Part shown: positions 27,601 through 39,600 of the stretch, in pieces | Numbering within the stretch: the stretch's first letter is position 1 | Layout: each line of letters opens with the position of its first letter | Assembly: GCA_028023455.1 (NCBI GenBank) | Contig: JAQFVV010006245.1 | Location: 6,135,276-6,199,275, forward strand | Reading direction: 5' to 3' | DNA: 64,000 nt | Source: Epiperipatus broadwayi | Taxonomy: Eukaryota > Onychophora > Udeonychophora > Euonychophora > Peripatidae | The notes under the pieces: model-generated | Database searches by the model: none | What the model was told of the DNA's origin: nothing | Seen by the model: only the letters and a program-made list of their open reading frames with translations | Program-made: the position numbers and the translations under genes

Positions 27601-30600
27601 CTATGTTCATGTCATACCAGCCGAATGGAGGATGGGTGCCTATAGATAGGGGAAGGAATCCGACTTGAATTTACTTTTACTGTGTAAGGCCAGCTGAAGA
27701 TTAAAACTTTAATTTCTATTAAAGGAAAAAAAAAAGATAAATGTATAGGAATAGATTCTGTAATGCCTATAATATATATGAAGAAAATCAAAAGGCCAGA
27801 AAAATATTGAGCTTAATCAGACCCTGAAACAAAGGTTCTTAACAAAAAACTTTCATGATCTTTAATTGAAGTGATTATTTAATACATGGTAAGAATTACA
27901 ATTTTTTGCCTGTTTTTTTTATTTTATTTTATATAATCTAAAATTTAAATATATGTTGCCAGAATTTATTGATATTATTGTTAATAATAATAATAGATTA
28001 ATAAAAATGTTTAAATGTTGTCAAGCATTGTAATTAGCTAGTGTGTTTATTATTGCGTAATAAACATTTGTTTTGTTCTCTTTTTTCTTAATTTCTCACC
28101 ATTCAAATTTAGTGTAACCATTTACTGTAAGGTAAAAAATAGGTAAGGTAAGAATATGTTGCTTATTTTAAAAGGGTCAAATTTTGATACCAATGAGACA
28201 AGATTTCTTTTACTCAACAAAGCTAGTTGTGGGATAACTAATAATAGTAATAACTGAAGGGAGTTCACTCTCCTTTCATGAATATTCCTGGTAATCAGGA
28301 TGGCACCTTTATGTAAATCTAATATAAGCGCAGATATTCATGGAGGATTTCTCGTTTAGTAAATAAGAGTGGGTTTAATGGTCTTGAAATGTGACATAGT
28401 ATGAGGTCTATGTATGGTTTATAAATTACATTATATTGCCCCTCTCATGGTAGCTCTCCATCATTGAGGATTGTTATATTATATATATAAAATTTTGAAT
28501 AGTTTCTATAACTGTAGCAATAAAAATATAAATATTACTTAAAAATTTCAACATTTTTGAAGCTAACGTGTCATATTTTAAAATTTCTCTAGGTATTCCA
28601 TCAGGATTTGCAACCATTCTATTTTTAAAGATGTCAAACAGTTGTTTCAACTTCACTGAGTTGTTCAAAGTTAAATAAGTAAATAAGATATATCATTAAA
28701 AGTCATCATCTCAATTCTTATACAAGGATTCAAAAGTAAATGAAAGTACGCTTCCCCATCTTTTTAAAGTATCATTATCATCATATAGAATATCATCGAT
28801 GGATTTAATAGAATTATATTTTTCTGATCCATGTGTTATTTTCAATACTCAAAAAAGATCTAATATGGCCATCAGTGAATATTTATCTTTTTTGCACTTT
28901 TAATTAACCAATCATTTTAAAGCCTTGGTGTCAGTTATTGAACTTTTACTTTTAAATCTCTATATTGGTTTTGAAGGTCCTTATTAAATTTATTATCCCT
29001 CTTAGTAGGAATGTCATGTTTGTTCTCAATCAACTCGGAAATAGATTTATTTGTGTCCATAATACAGTCCTTAAGAAAATTTTATGCTGTGACAATTTTA
29101 GTGTTTAATAAATGTTAAAATTTAGCATGAATTGTAATGCTTCTCTAAAGAATGAATATTCTTTCAGTATATTTGGAATTAGATCTATTTTTTGATGTAA
29201 CTATCATTTTAACTTTGGAACTTACTGTCCAATCTAATATGAACTTTCTTTGTATTCTGATTCTCAATTATTATTATTATTCTCAATTATTAGAAACCAC
29301 TGTTTTTAGTATGGATATAGTCAAGTTCTTTTATAATGATTTTTCAGTTTAAACAAAGTATTTATGATAGTTAATTCATGTATTGTGTAAAAAAATAATG
29401 ATAGTAGATCATTTGAGTTTACAGCACAAAAACCATTTTTTCCAAAAACTTTTGGACAAAGTTTATTGTTAAAAACAATTTATACATTAAAGTCTCCCTG
29501 AAGAAAAAAATAATCTTTTATCAATATTGATGTAATAATGCTATTTTAAACAAATTTTTATTAGGCTAAACAAAGGTTACATTTTATAAAAGGACAATAA
29601 TAATGAAAGAAAACTGTTATACAATTGGTTGTTAAAAGAGACTGGTATTAGTCCTTACTGTTTAATAGAGATGATTGTTGTGATAATTTTGTTATGTTAA
29701 GTTCTTAGGAAACTGGAATAGCATCCAAGTCTCGTCGAAAATGAATTTTGAAGATAGTAATTGATCTCTTGTTTTATCTTTTGCATTGATTGCAAGAAGC
29801 ATGAGTTTTGATCTGGTTGAGGCTGGGTATACATTATCTTACACCTCACTTACCAGATTGAATAAGTGATAAAAATTGAAAGTCTTATTATAGGAAATTG
29901 TTTTATTTTAATACATTCTTGTAGAGATATTATCGTGTAATAGTCTACCTTAATGTTCTGAAAGATCTTCTTAGTGCATTGCACAAGTTGATGATATGGT
30001 GGTATGCCTCATCTTCTCTTTGGCATCTGGGGCACAATGGGTTAATTTGACTGATATGCCATTTGTTATATAGGAACAATAATGTTGGCATAGCATCAAG
30101 GTTTATTTTTATGACAATTTGGGCTCAAGAGCCCAATATTTGAACAACATCATTATTTTATTATTAGTTATACCCAATTTTGGCCTTTGAATATGAGGTT
30201 GTGGATTTATTAGCTGTTGAGCATCCCATATATTTATTTTGTTGGCAAGGAGTTCTTCTATAATATTGATATGCTGTTGTATATTTTGTGCTGTCGTGAA
30301 TAGCCAGCTGTTTTTCTTTGGAAGTGGTGTGTCTGTGGACTGTATTGTTTGTATTATGTGAGTTTAACCATATTTAATTTCTAGATTGTGGAGGAGGGTG
30401 TAATGTCTTTTGAGTTAGGATAACTGGAATGGCATGAAGAGACATACCATTGAATTTATGATGCTATTGCATCCTATTTATGGTAATGGCTACTGTTTTA
30501 TTCCTCCAGAATAGCCTGGCACAGAGCTTATTTATTTTCTTTATGAAGGAATTTGGAGTTGACATGATCGGTAAGCAGTAAGAAATCCTAGACATGACCT

Positions 30601-33600
30601 TCATGTTAAGCAGGGCAATCTTTCCCTGTAGGGATAGGTATACTCCTGTCAGAGTTTGTTATTTTTTCATTAGATTGAATTAAGGAGTCTTGGAGTTCCT
30701 TTGACATAGCCGTTTGGAATTTATAAATTAGAAATTTCAGAAATTTTTGGGGATTAGCATGGAAATTTGATATTATTCTTTTCCCAGTTAGTATACACCA
30801 GATTGAGGATTTTCTGGTGTTAATTGTAAGACCAGAGGAAATAGAAAAGGTATTAATAATTTGATATAATTGAAATAGGTATTTCTTGGACGGAAGGATG
30901 ATTAGTGCATCATCCATATATGCTATTGTTTTAATATTTTTGTTTAGACCAGGAACATAGACTCTGGGTAGGAGAGCGTCTATGTTTTTGATGAGTGAAT
31001 TGATGTATATTGTAAAAAGAAGGGCACTGAGAGGTGATCCTTGGGAGATTGAAGATGTGAGGGTAAATCCTTTGGTAATCATTCCATTTGATGTGTATCT
31101 CTCTTTTGATGAGAAGGTTTTCTATTATTTGGACTAGTTCAGATGGTATGTTGATATCTGAGAGTATTTCTAGCAGTACTCATATATTGACCAAGTCAAA
31201 TGCTTCTGATATGTCTACCTGAGCAGCTATTGGTTTTGACTGCCTATGAGACCTAATGGGTCGAATAGTATCTTAGTCTTGCCCATAGCCGTCAGTGCAG
31301 TTGACCCTTTTTTTGCATATTGGGATGGTGCTAAAATGTTGAAGAATAGTAGGTTGTATCTTGTCCTTAATGACTATTATCTTGATAAGGAGAGGGGATA
31401 TAGAGATGGGCCGGATGTTTGTAATTTGGGTAGGATCCTTGTTAATGCTATACTGAAAAGAATAAAAGCTTTTTCTGAATTCTTTGAATTTAGTTGTAGG
31501 CATATGCATTAATAAAATGAGTACAAGACTATTGTGAAAAACATGTTTTAATACCAAGTCTTTTATTGGTAAATTAGTGATAGCAATAGATGTAATGATG
31601 TAAATATTGCTTTGGCATCAGAACAATCAACAAGATTATAAATAGCATTTCTGCAAAAAGTAGATAGTTGTTAGACTTACAGTAATTCCAAGCAGTTGGT
31701 GTCTTCACCAACTAATGAAATCAGATATATATGAAAGAACTGTGAAACAAAAATAATTATATAATGATAAAGAGAGGTTGGAATGTTGTAATGAATCAGG
31801 AAAGGATTCATAAAAAGGTAGGAGGTTATTAGTTAGAGATAAAGAAATAATAAGATAGAAATGAACATATTCATAAAGAAATTATAGCACAATTGTAAAG
31901 ATGGAAAGATCCAGATATTAATATTCTGATTATGTATGATATAGTGTAGATTTAGTAATAATATTCTGAGTGCATATTCTGAAGCAGATAAAAAATTTGT
32001 ATTATAATTTAATAAGGTAATAGTATAAATACTGAACCCTACCGCTCGATGGCATTGTTTAGAGCCGTAACAGGCTGCCTAGAGGGTGATGTATTCTACA
32101 ATGAAAAGGAGAAATGTATGGGAAGAGAGTGGGAAGAGAGATAGTATTATTAGATGATGAGGGAATAGAGTGTAGTTCTAGAGAAGATTTAAAGAGAATT
32201 TTAAATAGATATGTAATGGATATAGAAAAAATGTTAGATGTGAAGGATAGAGTGATAGAAAACATGAAAGCATATTGTAATGGGAATATTAGGTTTACAA
32301 AAAATGAACTGAATGAGGTAGAGAAGAAATTGAAAAGTGGAAAGCAAGAGGTTTAGATGGATGGGCAGCAAAGATGGTAATGAATTTAGGATATAGGGCA
32401 AAAGTAAAGTTATTATCCTATTTTAATAAGATGGCACAGAATAGAGCTTTTCCGAGTAGTTGGAGTAATACAAGAGTAAGATTATTATTTAAAGGAAAGG
32501 GTAAGGATCATAGAAAGTTAAATAATTATAGACCGATAGTGGTAACATCAGTTTTATATAAAGTTTTCTCATACAGAAGAGTTGTAAAATGGATGGAAGG
32601 GAATAATGTAGTGGCGGAAATGCAAGGAGGTTTTAGATTAGATAGGCATATAGGAGATAATTTCTTTGTAGTTTTACAACTTATGGATATGAGTAGGAAT
32701 TCAGGTAGACAGTTATACATGAGTTTTATAGATATAAAGAAGGCATATGATAGAATAAATAGAAATAGATTATGGATAAGTTTAGCAAATTTGGTAATGG
32801 ATGAAACTTTAGTAGATATTATTAAGAAATTATATGAAAATAATTACTATATATATTAATTAGGGAATATAGAATCAGTTAAAGTTAAAATGGGGTGGGA
32901 CTAAGGCAAGGATGCCCTATATCACCTATTTTGTTTTTGTTGTATTTGAGTGAAATGGAAAGAGAAATAGAAAGATTAGGAAGAGGGATATAGATATTGT
33001 TAATAGGTGATAAGGGAGTATATATTTCGTCAGATCTTTTTTTTGCAGATATATTTTTGTGTGCAGAAAGAAGAGAAGATATGGAAGTTATGCTGAGCAT
33101 ATGTGCAAGGGTTGTTAAAGAGATAGGGATTAAATTTAGTGAAGAAAAATCAAATATAATGATGGTTAATACTGGGGAAAGATATAGAATTTTTATTGGG
33201 AGATATAAAGTTAAGTGTGGTGACTAGATATAGTTATTTGGGAATTATTTTAAGTAATCAGAAAAATTGTTTGGATGAATGGGAGAAAAAATTGATAAAT
33301 GAAGGAAAAAAAGAAAAGAAAGGGATTGATAAAGAAATTAACAGTGTTTCATATAATAAATATGATGTAGCTACTATTATATGAGAGTTGCAGTAGCAGG
33401 GTTAACATATGGTAATGATCTGTTATGTGTTAGTAAAGGAGTATTAGAATACTTAGAAAAAGTACAAAGGGAAGTAGGAAGACATGCATTGGATGCAGAC
33501 GTATCGACAGCAAGGGAGGCAATTCAAAGAGAAATGGGATGGTCAAGTTTTTATATGAGAGATGCAAAGAATAAAATGAAAATGTTTGGTAGATTACAGT

Positions 33601-36600
33601 TTATGGATAATAAAACAATAGCCAAAATAGTATTTAATTGGGTTATGAGTAAAGGGCAGGCAACAAGATGGGTGAGAAAGGTAATGCGGTATGCAAAAGA
33701 TTTGGATAAAGAATTTATATCAGTATATTTGTACAAAAGATGGGATGATTATGTTAGGAGGATTGTTGAGTGTTATAGTGGCAAGGAATGGGATAAAAGA
33801 ATAGATTTATTAATAAAGAATAGGGAGTTAGAGAGATGGAGAACTAATATAGAGAGTAAAAAGAGTTTAAATATATATATAGAAGTAAACAGAATATTAG
33901 GTGCAAGTTAATATATGATAATAGTAAGGAAAGTAGTTTATTGTTTAAGGCTCAAATGGGATCTTTAGCAACAAGAGAATATACATGTAAATGGAAAAAT
34001 ATGGGTGATTTACTCTGTAAATTGTGTAAGCAAGAAATAGAAAATATTGGGCATCTGTTAATTGAATGTAAATGCTTGAAAACAGAAAGGGTACAAATAA
34101 TGAAGTTATGGAAGAATAAATATGAAAAAAGTGATTATACAGAAAGTGGATTATTGGTTTTTATGCTGGGTTTGGGAAAAGATAAGGAGGATTTAGATAT
34201 AAAGGCCACAGAGTTGACAAAGATTATATTTGTGGAAATGGAATGGAGCAGAATATGGGAAATCATAGAGTGGGGAATGGAAAATAAAGTGGCTAACAGG
34301 TTTCTCTGGGTATAATTGCTGAGAGATTCCTGACTCCAATTAAGGAGAAGCCACAGTACATCACATCACAACAAAATACTATGCCCATTGACTTGCGACA
34401 GTATTCCTCAAGCGAGTGCATTTCAACTCTTGCTACAGTCTGATTTGATGGCAACCGTATTTGAATGATGCGAAAATATCAACAAATTTCATTGTGGAAA
34501 ATTTTTGAGAAAGCATAGTGGATTTAGTATTACATATTAAGAATTGTCAGGTGGTCACACATGCTTCCCTATGATTTCAAACTACACACAACCTGAAAAG
34601 GTTAGGGTTTTCAGCAGAGTTCTGCTGAGTTCACTTGCAAATGCATGTTTACGTGTGAATCCGTGCAAGAACAGTAAAATGTTTGCATGGCAAGTATTCA
34701 AAATTGGTTGAAGGGGGAGTGAATTGCTGCCCACAGAAGTTGATGCTGTTGTGTTTTTCCAGAAAGAGAACATCTGCCAGATGTGAAGCTATGTGTTTGT
34801 GGGAGGTGCATAGTTTTAGTCAACTACAGGATCTGGGGAATTATGTTGCCACTCTTGCAAGTGTACCTGGGTTCTGCGTAAGGAAAGTTGGTTGGATGGC
34901 TCTAAAATCCCATTACTTACAGCTTTGAGGCTCATCTCCTATTGGAGTCAAACAAACCATAACTCCCTGCCCCCCCTAAGAAAAGGTTTTTTAAAAACAA
35001 ACTGTTTAATTAAGGCTTTTTGAAAAAAGCCAAAAAATAAAGAACTTTTTGCTATCATATAAAGGTTTCAGTAGTGTAAATATTTAAAAAAAAAAAACAC
35101 CTCATAGTAAGAAAATAAAAGACGATAATTAAAAAATCAAACCAACCCCCCTCCACCCTCTAAAAACCAACTGTTGGTTTATTAAAAATGAATTGATTAA
35201 TAAGGCTTTCCCACACACACACACACACACAAAGCTCAAAATCAATCAAAAGTCAATAAGGAAAAAAGTCAATTTAAAAGCAAACCATTCCCCCTCCAAT
35301 AATTCGTATACTTTGTTAATCTATCTCTTTATATGTATTATATAGTCGAACACATTTAAAATTAATATATGAAGTTTCCAGTACATTGGCAAAAGATATT
35401 AAAAGACGAAAATTACAATTCAAACCAACCCCCCCTCCACCCCCTAAAAACCAACTGTTGGTTTATTAATTAAAACTGAATTGTTTAATTAAGATTTTAA
35501 AAAAGAAGCTCAAAATCCAAAAAAAGGCAATAATTTAAAAGCAAACCAACACCTCTCTATCATCTAAAAACAAAAGTGTTTGTTTATTAAAAAGGAAAAA
35601 AAAAAAAAAACCGTACGAGGGAAGTAAAAAAATTTTTTTTACCGTAATATTATGTAAAGAAACCGATTATTTAAAATAAAAAAAAAAGTTGATAATTTAA
35701 AAGCACCCCCCCCTCTATACCATATAAAAACAAAGTGTTTGTTTATTAAAAACACACACAAAAAATACAAGTTTTATGGATAGTCGTGGAGGGACAATAC
35801 TGTTGCCGGCAGATGGAGCTGCGACACCATCAACAACCGGCCCAAAGCCTGCAAGTGATAAATTTATATACGAAAGTGGCTGAAAATTGACAAATAAAAA
35901 TGCCTACATCGAAAGTACAAATTATAAAAAAACACCAAGAATATGCTATAAAATTCAAATTAAAAAAAAAAAAATTGATGAAAATATGAGAAAGACCTAC
36001 CCCCCCTAAAATGTCTTCACTTAAATTGAAAAATAAAAAAGGCCGGGGAATTTTTATATATATCCAAGAAATACCCCAAAAGTACAAATTATAAAAAAAA
36101 AAACAAGAAAATGCTATAAAATTCAAATTTAAAAAAAAAAAGAAATCGATGAAAATCTACAAACTAAGAAACATGATGGAGAGAGAGCGGGAAATCCAAA
36201 AACATCAAAGTAATTACCTTTCAACATTTGCAAATATGAATCGGCAAATTAAGTTGCTTTCAATATTTGCAAACAATCAGATTTAAAAGCAATGGTTATA
36301 TAAACTAAAAAGAATATTACTGGTTTGAAATTATGGCATATCATTAAAAATAAGTCAAACGTAAAACCTACCTCTCCCCCAATGAAGAATTTCTATCCAA
36401 AAATAACTGAAATGGACAAATTAAATGAAACAAATACTTCTAAAATACAAATAAAAAAAATTCGATCAAAAATAATTAAAATGCAAATACAGAATATAGC
36501 AAGTTATTCGGTATTTTTTAATTAATTATAACAAGTTTATATTACCAATTTTTGGTTCAAAGTTGTTCTGCACCATTTACACAATGATGAGTTTCTTAAT

Positions 36601-39600
36601 GTCCTGCCTTGTTTACAACTCTTTAATTCAAATTATCAAATAATAAACGATTCTTCAGCATTTTGACAAAGAAAAATGATTTTCTTTAAAAATATACTTT
36701 ATTACCATATTCTATGCACACTGGTAATTATATATAAGATGCATATTTCATTATGTTTTATTTAAACAAAGTTGCAAATTGAAATGTGATGTAATAGTTC
36801 TTTCTTACATTAAAAATATAGGTGCAAACAATGCAATTCAAAATACGAAATTTTTCAGCATTTTCCCAAAGAGAAAATATTTTCTTAAAAATATACTTTA
36901 GTACTATATTCTGTGCATAGTATATATATATAAGATACATATTTAATTATGTTTCGTATTTTGAATTGCATTGGGGTGTTATATTTTGTGGAAGTACATT
37001 GTTTGTGCCTATGTTTTTTAATGTAAGAAAGAGCTATTACATCACATTTCAATTTGCAACTTTGTTTAAATAAAACATAATGAAATATGCATCTTATATA
37101 TAATTGCCAATGTGCACAGTATATGGTACTAAAGTATATTTTAAAGAAAATCATTTCTTTTTGTCAAAATGCTGACAAATCATTTATTATTTGAATTAAG
37201 GAAGAGTTGTAAACAAGGCAGGACATTGAGAAACTCATTGTGTAAATGGCACAGCACAACTTGGAACCAAAAGTTGGTAATATAAACTTGTTATAATTAT
37301 TAATTAATAAATAACGAATAACTTGCTATATTCTGTATTTGCATTTTAATTATTTTTGATCAAATTTTTTTTATTTGTATTTTAGAAGTATTTGTTTGAT
37401 TTAATTTGTCCATTTCAGTTATTTTTGAATAGAAATTCTTCATTGGGGGAGGGGGTAGGATTTATGTTTGACTTATTTTTGATGATATACCATAATTTCA
37501 AACCAGTAATATTCTTTTTAGTTTATATAACCGTTGCTTTTAAATCTGATCATTTGCAAATATTGAAAGCTACTTAATTTGCCGATTCATATTTACAAAT
37601 GTTGAAAGGTAAATAATTTGATGTTTTTGGATTTCCTGCTCTCTCTCTGCCATGTTTCTTAGTTCATGAATTTTCATTGATTTCTTTTTTTTTTTAATTT
37701 TATAGGATTTTCTTGTTTTTTTTTTTTTTTTATAATTTGTACTTTCGATGTATTTCTTGGATATATATATCCTCAGGCATTTTTATTTTTTGATTTAAGT
37801 GAAGAAATTTTGATTTTAGGGGGGGGGTAGGTCTTTCTCATATTTTCATCGATTTCTTTTTAATTTGAATTTTATAGGATTTTCTTGTTGCTTTTTTTAT
37901 AATTTGTGCTTTCGATGTATTTCTTGGATATATATATCCTCAGGCATTTTTATTTTTTGATTTATGAAGAAATTTTGATTTTAGGGGGGGGGGTAGATCT
38001 TTCTCGTATTTTCATCGAATTTTTTTTTTTTTAATTTGAAATTTTATAGCATTTTCTTGGTGTTTTTTTATAATTTGTACTTTTGATGTATTTCTTGGAT
38101 ATATATTGCCTCAGGCATTTTTATTTGTCAATTTTCAGCCACTTTTTGTATATAAATTTTTCACTTGCAGGCTTTGGGCCGGTTGCAGCGCCACCTGCCG
38201 GTGGCAGTACAGTCCCTCCATGACTAATTTTTTTTTACTGTAGTATTCTGTAAAGAAAAACCGATGGCCCGTGAATTGGTATATTGATGTGCATTGGGCG
38301 AAAAAGAGCGCCATCAAACAGTATGGTTCAGTATTTATACTATTACTAGTAGAATTGATGTTATACAAAAAAATTAAAGGACAAAAAAGCTCTTGATAAG
38401 TTAAAAATAAATATTACAGATAAGTTGTCAGATTTGTTGCAGAAAAAAATAGATTTAAATAGTAGCAGTCTGATTGATAAAATTAATGCAGATAAAAGTG
38501 GAAATAATTCAAGAAAGAATTAAAGTAAAAATTTATGAAAGAAGTGAGAGAGAAAAAGTATGAAAAAAGTAGTTAACAGTGAGATAGTGAATAAAACAGC
38601 AAAGATGAGACTGTGGAAAAATATGAATTTTGTTGATAAATTAGGTATAGAAAGTTTAAAAATGAATTAACATTTGATACTGTTAAAGATTGCAAAGAGT
38701 GATTAGAAAAGGAGTATAGGAAGATAAAGAATTATAAACTAAAATAGTTTTGAGTTAGTATATAAAAGAGTGAAATAGTTTGATTTAGGAAAAATAGAAT
38801 AAATCACTAACTGAAGATTGAAATGGTAAATTATTAGTAAAGATAGTGAATACATTCTAAAGACGAAAAGAATATTGAAGTAATTCATGTGACAAACCAT
38901 CTATGATTTCAAAACAAGATCAGATAGATATGGTTGGAAATAGTTGGCCAATAATGAAGAAGATATTGTAAAAGCTTTAAATGAAATGAAAAAGTATTGA
39001 TGAGATTCTATTTGAGTAGTTAAAGACTTTGAAAAAATATTTCTAATGTAGTCTAGTCAGCATATTTCGTAATGTTAGTTGAGTTTTTTTATTGTATATT
39101 TTGAAAAAGGACTATATTGGAAAGAGAGAAGTTTATTAGAAAATTTATATATATTTATAAAAAAAAAACATTTGTAAAATATTGATGATCCTTTTATAGA
39201 ATAGATATTGCGAGAAATATAAGAGTTGTATTTCATCTGTTTTGTTTCATATATACTTAGATGAGTTATAAAAATGAATGTTTTGTTAATGGAGTTAGCA
39301 TTACCAATACAATGTTTATTAGATCAAATTTGCTGATAATTTGGCAGTATTTCTAGATAATGAGGACATTCATAATATATTGTTATATACAACAGATGGT
39401 ACTTGTAAAAGGATTGTGATGGAAATAAATTAAACTAATGACAATAGTTGATGAAATGAAAGCATTATGAGTTAAATATTAGGTTCAACTTGTAAATGAT
39501 GCTAATGTCCTTAAATGTTTGAATAATAAAATGATAAACAAATCATAGTGAAAATCACAATGGACAAATAAGCTTTTAATAAAAATAGTTTATATGCATT

